A stretch of DNA of 5,408 nucleotides from Lentimicrobium sp. (GTDB lineage: Bacteria > Bacteroidota > Bacteroidia > Bacteroidales > Lentimicrobiaceae), in assembly GCA_013336205.1 (NCBI GenBank), contig JAAXUD010000230.1:1-5408 (forward strand), in the 5' to 3' direction. The notes beneath the pieces are model-generated. The model was not told where the DNA came from, did not search any database, and saw nothing but the letters and a program-made list of their open reading frames with translations. Of the stretch, positions 1 through 5,408 are shown piece after piece. How positions within the stretch are numbered: the first letter of the stretch is position 1; every line of letters starts with the position of its first letter. A program made the position numbers and the translations under genes.

Positions 1-12
1 AAACAGAGGAAT

Positions 13-2052
13 TTACTTCTGCTCTGGTGCTTGCAAGACTACTGTTTTCGGATCAACGGTGATTTCTCCGAGCCTGGTGGCAACTTCCGGTTTCATGCTT
101 TCCTGGTAGCGGCCACCCAGGTGGCGGGCAAGAAACTTTTCGGCAGCAGCCAGCATCGCCATATTGTTGACAGGGCGTGCAAAGCCGTGACCTTCGTCGG
201 GGGCTACAATGTATTCAACTGCAAACCCACGATCGCGCAGTGCAACCACTATCTGGTCTGACTCGTGCTGATTTACGCGGGGATCATTGGCGCCTTGAAC
301 CACCAGTAAGGGTGCTTTGATTTTGTCGGCAGAAAATAAAGGCGACATACGCTCAAGTTCTGCTTTTCCTTCAGGTGTGGATGGATCGCCCATACGCATA
401 TAGAACACCTTGCGGATTGATTCCCAATAAGGAGGAATAGAATTGAGCAGGGTAATCAGGTTTGAGGGGCCAACTATTGAAACACCACAGGCATAGACGT
501 CAGGTGTAAAAGCAAGGCCGGCCAATGTGGCGTAACCACCATAAGAGCCACCCATGATGGCAACTTTTTTGGCGTCAACAATACCCTGACTTACCAGGTG
601 TTTAACACCCCAGGTGATGTCGTCCTGCATCTTACTACCCCATTCTTTGTTTCCGGCATTGATAAACTTTTTGCCATAGCCGGTCGATGATCTGAAGTTA
701 GGGTCAAGTACTGCATAGCCTCTGTTGGCAAGGAATTGCGCGTAAGAATTGAATCCCCAACCGCTTCTGGCCCAGGGGCCACCATGTGGCATCACGACCA
801 ACGGAAGGTTTTTGGCTTCCACCCCTTTGGGCAGGGTAAGGTAGGCCGGAATCTCAAGTCCATCACTAGACTTGTAGCGGATTGCCTCCATCGGGGCCAT
901 GTCTTTCGTTGGGATGGTCGGTCTTGGCTTGTACTGAAAAGTTAGTTTCTTTGTCTGACGGTCGTATAAGTATGTAGTTCCCGGGTCAATGTCGCTGTAG
1001 GCGGCAATTAACCAGAAGCGCTCATCTGCCGTTGTCCTGGCAAAGTAAAAATCCAATCCAGGTAACTCTTGCCTGATCATCTTATAATCTTGCTCATAAT
1101 CAGTATTTTTAAAATAGAGGTTTGTCCGCTCATCTTCATAGGAAGTGAAGATGATTTCCCTGGAAACTTCTGAAAAGGCCACATCGCCTACATCAACTTT
1201 GTTTTGAGGATCAGCTTCAACGAATTCCTCGTTCATTTTTGAAGGATCAAAAAGAACCAATTGCGAAAGGTTACGTTCATCTCCTTTGTTGGTAACCATA
1301 TATACCCGTTTGTTGTCCTTATGGAAGGCAACTACATACGCTTCTTCGAACACACTTGTTGAATAAACCGAGGTAAATCCTTTTTCATTAACCCTCAGAA
1401 TTTCATTACTGCCATCCATATTGGAACGGGTAGCCAGGCGTAATTTATCATCCCAGTCAAAAATCCAGCCTGTAATCCGGTCTTCGGGTGAGTTTTTGCG
1501 AATCAGGGTGCGCTCTCCGGTTGAAATTTTCATTTTGTAGAGGTCGTGCCAGGCAGGATCCTGATCATTTAAGCCGATAAACATGGCATCGGGGTCAGAT
1601 TTGGGAACTGAAAAAATCTGCACTCTCACGCCCTTGAGGTTTGTAAGATCGCGATTCACCGGAACCTCAGCACCGGCGGCTGCCTTCTCTGATGGATTCA
1701 CCGCGTAAATATTGAAGTTCTCATCGCCTCCCTTATCCTGCACGTAAAGTATGTATTTGCCATCCCTCGACCAGAAGTAGGAGCGGACAGGCCTGGCGGC
1801 ATCGGCTGTAACAGGGCGGGCCGCTTCAAATGGCTCGTCAAGTTTCTTAACCCAGATATTCATTACACCATTAAGTGGTTTTATGAATGATATAAATGTT
1901 CCGTCGGGAGACAACTGTCCGCCCGCAATCTCAGGATTGTCGAAAAAAAGTTCCCGGTCAATCAGTGGTGGTAACTGATTTTGTTGGGCTGAAGCCTGAA
2001 ATCCCGTAATTGACAACGTCATGGCAATAAGGATTAATTTAATTGTTTTCAT
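13..2052 (-). CDS. Exported S9-family serine peptidase (prolyl oligopeptidase / acylaminoacyl-peptidase type)
   Basis: A complete protein of 679 residues. Residues 1-22 form a Sec signal peptide (Lys-rich start, hydrophobic core, likely cut at ASA|QQ), so the enzyme should act in the periplasm or outside the cell. Residues about 35-380 look like the beta-propeller of S9 peptidases, with repeated strands such as FSPDG-like 'QLSPDG' (46-51) and 'WSRDGKYILYV'. Residues about 390-645 are the alpha/beta-hydrolase domain: HGGP (423-426) for the oxyanion region, nucleophile Ser503 in GGSYGG, Asp590 in GANDPR and His622 in DEGHGF, a complete catalytic triad. The family cleaves short peptides, releasing dipeptides or acylated residues from N-termini; the exact specificity cannot be read here. 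A tail of about 30 residues follows the usual end of the hydrolase domain. There is no Shine-Dalgarno sequence before the ATG, as is common in Bacteroidota. The gene stands alone behind a long leader; only 12 bases lie beyond its stop, so its terminator is not visible. Confidence 0.95.
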   Translation of the reverse strand: MKTIKLILIAMTLSITGFQASAQQNQLPPLIDRELFFDNPEIAGGQLSPDGTFISFIKPLNGVMNIWVKKLDEPFEAARPVTADAARPVRSYFWSRDGKYILYVQDKGGDENFNIYAVNPSEKAAAGAEVPVNRDLTNLKGVRVQIFSVPKSDPDAMFIGLNDQDPAWHDLYKMKISTGERTLIRKNSPEDRITGWIFDWDDKLRLATRSNMDGSNEILRVNEKGFTSVYSTSVFEEAYVVAFHKDNKRVYMVTNKGDERNLSQLVLFDPSKMNEEFVEADPQNKVDVGDVAFSEVSREIIFTSYEDERTNLYFKNTDYEQDYKMIRQELPGLDFYFARTTADERFWLIAAYSDIDPGTTYLYDRQTKKLTFQYKPRPTIPTKDMAPMEAIRYKSSDGLEIPAYLTLPKGVEAKNLPLVVMPHGGPWARSGWGFNSYAQFLANRGYAVLDPNFRSSTGYGKKFINAGNKEWGSKMQDDITWGVKHLVSQGIVDAKKVAIMGGSYGGYATLAGLAFTPDVYACGVSIVGPSNLITLLNSIPPYWESIRKVFYMRMGDPSTPEGKAELERMSPLFSADKIKAPLLVVQGANDPRVNQHESDQIVVALRDRGFAVEYIVAPDEGHGFARPVNNMAMLAAAEKFLARHLGGRYQESMKPEVATRLGEITVDPKTVVLQAPEQK

Positions 2053-2139
2053 ATCTGTTATTTGGTTTGGGTTTAAAGTCTGACTTTTAAAGATGTAATT
2101 GGAATGCTGATCTATTATCAGTAATCTTAATTTTACGCG

Positions 2140-2189
2140 ATTATAGCAGAGTAGAGGAGGAAAAGTACATAGTTAGTACCTGTGATAAA
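2140..2189 (-). promoter_or_regulatory. Possible promoter elements for the S9 peptidase gene
   Basis: Read on the minus strand, two overlapping candidates lie 88-137 bases before the ATG. One is TTTA (2189-2186), an 18-base spacer, then TACTTTTC (2167-2160), one mismatch from the Bacteroidota -7 element TAnnTTTG. The other is TGCTATAAT (2148-2140), a match to an extended -10 of the classical type but with no convincing -35. No perfect TAnnTTTG occurs in the whole leader. This is a weak, motif-only call. Confidence 0.2.
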
Positions 2190-2338
2190 CGCCTGATTTT
2201 AATTTTTGTTGAGATGTAGGGTAAAACTTAGACGGGGAAGTTGTTAAAAGATTACACTTTTCATAAAAATAGTCCGAAAATTTCTCCAGGTTGGATTATA
2301 AATGTTTTCAGAAATGATACTTTCTTATTAATACATCT

Positions 2339-2352
2339 TTATTCCGGAATAA
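2339..2352. repeat. 14-bp perfect palindrome (operator-like)
   Basis: TTATTCC is followed directly by its reverse complement GGAATAA. The site lies in the leader of the S9 peptidase gene, about 290 bases before its start and about 50 bases beyond the upstream terminator. The form suits a dimeric regulator, but only one copy is visible and AT-rich DNA produces short palindromes by chance. Confidence 0.3.
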
Positions 2353-2403
2353 TTGCCTTGATGTGAAAGAATAGGGAAAATGATGGATATACTTCAAAAC
2401 CTG

Positions 2404-2449
2404 AACAAAAAATCAGGGACATGAATATCATTGTCCCTGATTTTTTGTT
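2404..2449 (-). terminator. Rho-independent terminator of the MBL-fold hydrolase gene
   Basis: A perfect 18-bp stem (2404-2421 pairs with 2432-2449) encloses a 10-base loop. The core is TCAGGGACA / TGTCCCTGA, flanked on each side by an A-run or T-run, so transcripts of either strand would form a hairpin ending in T6GTT. It begins 27 bases after the hydrolase stop codon. With no gene converging on it from the left, its job is most likely ending the minus-strand transcript and insulating the S9 peptidase gene. Confidence 0.9.
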
Positions 2450-2476
2450 TAGGCTGAAATATTGTTGTTCCGGAGA

Positions 2477-3322
2477 TTAGTAAATCTTTTTATCCATATG
2501 ATTGAGAAAGACTTCCACATCGGGATAATATTCCTTTATGCGTTTATAATTACGTCTGAGCTCATCGTAAGGAATGTGGGTAATTACAATTTTCTTTGGT
2601 TTTATATAATTTTCGATAATTCTCCTTCCCTCGCAATCGAGTAGAAACCAGTAATGGATAAAGGCTACATCTATATTTTCGTCCTGTAATTTGTACCCAA
2701 CGAAATTTTCATCTTCCCAGCCTGCATCACCAATATGAATCATTTTTTTTCCACCCATCTCAATCAGGAACCCGAGACTTTGTACTTTGTAATCGTCTTT
2801 TCCCATGTGTCGCTGAGCCAGAAATTTTACCTTAAACTGGTCAGCTTCAAAAGTCTCGGATCCAAACATCGGCAGATCGATAATTTTCATCTGGTCAGGG
2901 CGTTTCAACTCAGGATCCTGTTTCAGTATCCTTTTCATCACCGAGTCAGTCTGCATATTGGTGATAAGCGTAGTTTTGGGATTATTAACAAGGTACCTCG
3001 ACATCAGCGTGGCATTAAAGTGGTCATCATGATAATGGGAAACCAGGAAGTAATTAATGTTTTTAAAGGGAGCTGAACCAGTGGTCATGGCTTTCTGTAA
3101 CTTTTTAGAAGGGGTTTCCCATATATCCCCGTCAAGGTAGAGGGCATCAATCAATACACGTGTATTTCCGGCGGTAAACATAAACCCTGAATTCGCGATG
3201 TAAGTAACTTCCACACGCCCGGCTGGCGGCGGGCTAATAAGCGGAGATTCATTCAGCATATCCTGCGCAGACAGCGAAGATGCAATGATTAGAAAAAAAG
3301 AAAGGATGTAGGTACGGTTCAT
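2477..3322 (-). CDS. Exported metallo-beta-lactamase-fold hydrolase
   Basis: A metal-dependent hydrolase of 281 residues from the start preferred here. Residues 1-19 (MNRTYILSFF...SLSA|QD) are a clean Sec signal peptide, which is why I chose the ATG at 3322. An in-frame ATG at 3385 would add 21 polar residues ahead of it, so it is less likely. The MBL fold is plain: the early strands 'VTYIANSGFMF' and 'VLIDALY', the HxHxDH motif SHYHDDH (His96, His98, Asp100, His101), His172 in QRHMG, Asp199 in HIGDAGW and His249 in VITHIP. All ligands for a two-metal site are present. The family is broad (lactonases, phosphodiesterases, UlaG-like enzymes and others), so the substrate cannot be named; nothing points to beta-lactam hydrolysis. 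The gene is probably monocistronic, with its own promoter region upstream and a strong terminator downstream. Confidence 0.9.
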   Translation of the reverse strand: MNRTYILSFFLIIASSLSAQDMLNESPLISPPPAGRVEVTYIANSGFMFTAGNTRVLIDALYLDGDIWETPSKKLQKAMTTGSAPFKNINYFLVSHYHDDHFNATLMSRYLVNNPKTTLITNMQTDSVMKRILKQDPELKRPDQMKIIDLPMFGSETFEADQFKVKFLAQRHMGKDDYKVQSLGFLIEMGGKKMIHIGDAGWEDENFVGYKLQDENIDVAFIHYWFLLDCEGRRIIENYIKPKKIVITHIPYDELRRNYKRIKEYYPDVEVFLNHMDKKIY

Positions 3323-3393
3323 AATTATCGGGTTCGTTTTGGTGTAAAGATTTTTTATTGCCTGCAATTGAACTGATTCGTTCATTAATTATC
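3317..3393 (-). repeat. Duplicated start-codon context of the MBL hydrolase gene
   Basis: On the minus strand GATAATTATGAAC (3329-3317) and GATAATTAATGAAC (3393-3380) surround the two in-frame candidate starts, at 3322 and 3385, which are 63 bases apart. The copies differ by a single extra A. The first carries the start that leads straight into the signal peptide. The region between could be a short upstream coding extension or an untranslated leader; it also contains the small dyad TGAAC-N6-GTTCA (3369-3384). Confidence 0.5.
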
Positions 3394-3401
3394 AAACAAA
3401 A

Positions 3402-3409
3402 CAAAAGTA
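3402..3409 (-). promoter_or_regulatory. Candidate -7 promoter element of the MBL hydrolase gene
   Basis: TACTTTTG (3409-3402, minus strand) fits the TAnnTTTG -7 consensus of the Bacteroidota primary sigma factor exactly. Transcription would begin near 3395, giving a leader of about 70 bases to the preferred ATG at 3322 and only about 10 to the one at 3385. No good TTTG lies at the usual -33 distance; the nearest one (3426-3423) is only 13 bases upstream, so the call rests on the -7 match and its position. Confidence 0.4.
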
Positions 3410-3419
3410 ACAACCGCAC

Positions 3420-3443
3420 TTCCAAATTGTTTCCTGTTTGGAA
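3420..3443. promoter_or_regulatory. Operator-like dyad upstream of the MBL hydrolase promoter element
   Basis: TTCCAAA and TTTGGAA form perfect 7-bp arms separated by 10 bases. The dyad lies 10 bases upstream of the TACTTTTG element and would cover the -33 region, the right place for a regulator that controls the hydrolase gene. No regulator gene is present in the window and no second copy was seen, so its role is inferred from geometry only. Confidence 0.3.
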
Positions 3444-3734
3444 TGATTTTAAAAACAATTTAGCGCTCATTGGGCAAAGGAAAAGGCTTGTAAATATAAC
3501 CGGGATTGTTTGCCGGAATAGATAAAAGCCTTGAGAAGATGGAGTGATTTTAAGTTTTTTTCCAGCTAAAACCATAATGGGAGGCATATAATCTGAATCC
3601 TGAATTATATCGAATTACAAGCGGAATATTGTGGCACCGGAATTTTCTTCGTCGCGCATCCATTTTATATTCAATTATTCGTCCTTTTTCTGAAGTCGAA
3701 TTCCTCTTAAACCGGGACAATGATTTAATCCTGA
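3444..3734. other. Intergenic stretch without a recognisable gene
   Basis: This stretch lies between the hipA relic and the hydrolase promoter. A minus-strand frame stays open for roughly 60-70 codons across 3550-3735, but it is Arg/Lys-rich, resembles no family I know and lacks a good start. A 112-codon frame entering the hydrolase start region is also low in plausibility. I treat the stretch as non-coding, possibly further decayed sequence. The isolated half-site GTGATTTTAA (3544-3553, plus strand) recurs in the flank of the palindrome at 4030-4049. Confidence 0.5.
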
Positions 3735-4033
3735 TTAGTCTGCTATCAGGTAGTTTCTCTTATTATTATACATCAGTACATAACCTCTTTTGTTCGCATC
3801 GCTTAAAAATGAATAGCTTACCAGGGTCTCCAGGAATGACTTTTTTCCATGAATGGGTTCAATAATTTTTCAACTCTTCCATCTGCCACACCAATTCTCT
3901 TTGCAAATTCTATAAAGTCGTTTATACATGGATGTCCACTCTTTTTCTATTGTTCACTTTTAAAGTTATCTGAAAACAATCCATTACCCAGTGCAAAATC
4001 AGTATCATGCAAATGCAGCAGGGTATTAAAATC
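3735..4033 (-). pseudogene. hipA: Decayed C-terminal fragment of a HipA-family toxin kinase
   Basis: About 99 codons resemble the C-terminal end of Bacteroidota HipA-domain proteins (Ser/Thr kinase toxins of type II toxin-antitoxin systems, usually over 300 residues). From 4033 the minus strand reads NTLLHLHDTDFALGNGLF, close to the family's 'YDLLNT..H..DTDFAL..GLF' segment. Then come SGHPCINDFIEFAKRIGV and GRVEKLLNPFMEK, matching the 'GHP...DF..F..RIG....R..K.L..F' stretch, and finally LVSYSFLSDANKRGY and YNNKRNYLIAD, matching the terminal 'SFLS...K..Y...Y..R...L'. Two lesions break it: an in-frame TAG at 3949-3947, probably once a Tyr codon, and a frameshift at the A6 run 3846-3841, where one more A would restore MEKKSFLETLVSYSFLSD. 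The last frame ends at TAA 3737-3735. The kinase catalytic core, the N-terminal subdomain and any hipB antitoxin are absent, so it cannot be functional. The identification comes from remembered family patterns, not from a search. Confidence 0.75.
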
Positions 4034-4049
4034 ACAGTATAGTGTGATT
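4030..4049. repeat. Palindrome copy 1, AATCACA-N6-TGTGATT
   Basis: AATCACA (4030-4036) and TGTGATT (4043-4049) are perfect 7-bp arms around a 6-base centre, GTATAG. The outer arms and total length of 20 bp equal those of the copy at 4091-4110. It overlaps the point where resemblance to HipA begins. The form is like a binding site of a dimeric helix-turn-helix regulator. Confidence 0.55.
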
Positions 4050-4090
4050 ATGTTATTTATTTATAAGTGGTAGAAAGGAAAAGCCTGTAG

Positions 4091-4110
4091 AATCACATTT
4101 GAATGTGATT
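4091..4110. repeat. Palindrome copy 2, AATCACATT-TG-AATGTGATT
   Basis: Perfect 9-bp arms AATCACATT and AATGTGATT are separated by TG. It shares AATCACA-N6-TGTGATT with the copy at 4030-4049; the two centres are 61 bp apart. It begins 41 bases beyond the stop codon of the PhoD-like gene and could form a hairpin in that transcript. No T-run follows on the minus strand, so it is a poor terminator and more plausibly an operator. Confidence 0.55.
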
Positions 4111-4150
4111 TAATCGTTAGAATCAAGCGTCAGATCCAATGATTGTAAAA

Positions 4151-5408
4151 TTATTCCTGCTTTATTATCTTTTCCCAGAGTTTTTTATTGTCTGAATTGA
4201 AACAACTTACCGAAAGTTGCCTGTCTCCGGCAGGGCCGCTGAACCTGATCAACCCATAGTTGCGTTCCAGGGTCAAGGTTTCCGGAATTCTAAGGCTGTT
4301 TTTCCACTTGCCTCCGCTTTTATTAACGCCGGCACTCAGGGTGGAAAAAGTGAGATCATGGATTGTTGGTTTTCCTGCTTCTTTGAGTAAGGAGATTTCT
4401 GAGAAATGCACATCGCCGGTAACAAAGATGACGTTTTTGATATTGTTCAACTGAATAAAGTTGATAATGCGTTCACGCTCCTGGTTAAATCCATTAGCTG
4501 AGTATAACTCATTGGAAGCTTCATCAGAAAGGAACTGCCCGCCCATCGCGACAAGCTTGAACGTAGCCTTGCTGCTTACCAGGTTATTAAGCAGCCATTC
4601 CAGCTGTTGTTCGCCAAGTATGGTTTTATTTTCCTTTTGTACTTCATTGGGGTCGCGGTACCAGCGGTTATCAAGCAGGAAAAAATCGGCATCGCCCCAT
4701 TGGAATGAGGTAACAGCTCCTTCTATAGTTCCTGTTCCATAAGTTGGATTCCCCCAGAAATGGCGGAATGTTTCAAGCGCAGTGTTTTTGTTGAAGAATG
4801 ATTTGTTGCTGTTGTCGGGGCCATAATCATGATCATCCCAGATGGCATAATGGTGGGTTGAAGCCAGGAAAGGTTGCAGTTCAGGCAGCGAACGGGTGTG
4901 GGTGTAACGCTGCTGCATTCCGGTTCGCGAATTCCAGTCCGGCTCACGCAGGTAAACATTATCGCCCAACCAAAGCATGAAATCGGCTTTCTGCGCTGCC
5001 ATGCCGGTAAAAATACGGTAATCACCACCATACGGATTGCCCGGCCGGTCGTATTCCGCCTGGTTTATGTAGGCGCAACTACCTGTAAGCATGGTGAATT
5101 CAGGTGGATCACCCCGCCATTTCCATAAGGGCGGTGTACTGAATTGGGTAGGGTAGGGCAGCGATACCGGTTTATCATCGATAAAAAGCCTGTAATTATA
5201 TATCCGGCCGGGTTCAACCGTGTCGGCAATTAGCCGGGCGGTATAGGCTGTTGCCTTGTTTGTCAGTACTTTATTGGTTCTTCTGAGTACTTCAGAGTTT
5301 TCAGCGTCAGCATATACTGCATAAACTTCTGCTGAGCGGGTGGTTTGCACCCACAACATAGCTTCACGCATATCTGCATAACCCGGCATAGGACTGGTCC
5401 TATGCCGG
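4151..5408 (-). CDS. PhoD-like alkaline phosphatase / metallophosphoesterase, 5' end missing
   Basis: A binuclear metal phosphoesterase of the PhoD (alkaline phosphatase D) family, which hydrolyses phosphate mono- or diesters, usually outside the cytoplasm. Numbered from the first in-window Met (5389), 412 residues are visible. Residues 1-85 are the PhoD N-terminal beta-sandwich (REAMLWVQT, then YNYRLFIDDKP). The catalytic domain follows: GSCAY (103-107), WLGDNVYLREPDW (140-152), WDDHDYGPDNS (184-194), LDNRWYR (239-245), LGEQQLEWL (258-266) and GDVHFSEIS (325-333), so the expected metal-binding motifs are all present. The frame stays open upstream of 5389 to the window edge and gives 'SPM' before PGY, where the family has a 'GPM.GY' motif. 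The Met at 5389 is therefore internal, and the true start with any signal peptide lies outside. The last coding bases fall within a perfect inverted repeat at the edge, so the residues beyond about 5395 are doubtful. No clear terminator follows the gene. Confidence 0.93.
   Translation of the reverse strand, partial: RHRTSPMPGYADMREAMLWVQTTRSAEVYAVYADAENSEVLRRTNKVLTNKATAYTARLIADTVEPGRIYNYRLFIDDKPVSLPYPTQFSTPPLWKWRGDPPEFTMLTGSCAYINQAEYDRPGNPYGGDYRIFTGMAAQKADFMLWLGDNVYLREPDWNSRTGMQQRYTHTRSLPELQPFLASTHHYAIWDDHDYGPDNSNKSFFNKNTALETFRHFWGNPTYGTGTIEGAVTSFQWGDADFFLLDNRWYRDPNEVQKENKTILGEQQLEWLLNNLVSSKATFKLVAMGGQFLSDEASNELYSANGFNQERERIINFIQLNNIKNVIFVTGDVHFSEISLLKEAGKPTIHDLTFSTLSAGVNKSGGKWKNSLRIPETLTLERNYGLIRFSGPAGDRQLSVSCFNSDNKKLWEKIIKQE
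5383..5408. repeat. Perfect inverted repeat at the window edge
   Basis: CCGGCATAGGAC (5383-5394), TG, then GTCCTATGCCGG (5397-5408): 12-bp arms with a 2-base centre, the right arm ending exactly at the last base. It lies within the PhoD-like coding frame and on the minus strand reads RHRTSPMPG. A fold-back at a contig end or a read-chimera artefact is at least as likely as a natural hairpin. Confidence 0.8.

Larger units (their letters stand above)
2053..2403. other. Gene-free leader between the hydrolase terminator and the S9 peptidase
   Basis: This AT-rich stretch of about 350 bases has no credible coding frame on either strand. It must hold the promoter of the S9 peptidase gene, because the upstream gene ends in a strong terminator. 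Visible structure is limited to a 14-bp palindrome at 2339-2352, a small dyad CTGAT-N5-ATCAG at 2107-2121 that would lie in the untranslated leader, and weak promoter-like elements at 2140-2189. I recognise no riboswitch or RNA gene. Confidence 0.6.

Noticed and set aside
2477..3322. Calling the MBL-fold protein a beta-lactamase (antibiotic resistance)
   Set aside because: The fold and HxHxDH motif are shared by many hydrolases. The YIANSGF...HYHDDH pattern and overall layout do not indicate the B1-B3 beta-lactamase groups.
3249..3587. A 112-codon minus-strand open frame overlapping the MBL hydrolase start
   Set aside because: It lies in another frame, overlaps the hydrolase signal peptide codons, has no recognisable motifs and runs through the promoter region. 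It is a chance frame.
4030..4049. CRP/FNR-type binding site
   Set aside because: The arms resemble TGTGA/TCACA but in the opposite order (TCACA-N6-TGTGA), and no CRP-regulated gene is close by. I do not assign a regulator.
3629..4073. Two short plus-strand open frames (78 and 74 codons) in the long spacer
   Set aside because: They lie antisense to the hipA relic, have no family features, and their composition is that expected from reading decayed coding DNA backwards.
4091..4110. Palindrome as the terminator of the PhoD-like gene
   Set aside because: The stem is AT-rich with only a 2-base centre and no T-run follows on the minus strand. The matching second copy fits an operator or repeat better.
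13..5408. A three-gene hydrolase operon or new defence/metabolic system
   Set aside because: The genes share a strand, but they are separated by 424- and over 750-base spacers, with a strong terminator between two of them, and the families have no known joint role.

Overview
The window looks like chromosomal DNA from a Bacteroidota bacterium (a Cytophagales- or Flavobacteriia-like relative is my guess). The reasons are the protein families and their sequence style, the AT-rich spacers, the lack of Shine-Dalgarno sequences before the starts, and a TAnnTTTG-type promoter element. Everything recognisable lies on the minus strand. The window may be an end of a contig, because its last 26 bases are a perfect inverted repeat running to the edge.

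Reading in the direction of transcription (high to low coordinates), the first gene is a PhoD-like metallophosphoesterase (4151 to the right edge), whose N-terminus lies outside the window. A 765-base stretch without an intact gene follows. It holds two 20-bp palindromes with the same outer arms, AATCACA-N6-TGTGATT, centred 61 bp apart. It also holds a decayed C-terminal fragment of a HipA-family kinase toxin (about 3735-4033), broken by one nonsense codon and one frameshift in an A-run, and then the promoter region of the next gene. That gene is an exported metallo-beta-lactamase-fold hydrolase (2477-3322), closed by a strong hairpin terminator at 2404-2449. A leader of about 350 bases separates it from an exported S9-family prolyl-oligopeptidase-type serine peptidase (13-2052), complete in the window.

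The two complete genes encode proteins with signal peptides, and PhoD-like enzymes are usually exported too, so the locus reads as three envelope or periplasmic hydrolases. Long spacers, and a terminator between the last two, argue for separate transcription units rather than one operon. I see no evidence that they form a pathway.

I looked for a new multi-gene system and did not find one. The most informative items are the hipA relic, which has no normal open reading frame, the twin palindromes beside it, and the duplicated start-codon context of the hydrolase gene.
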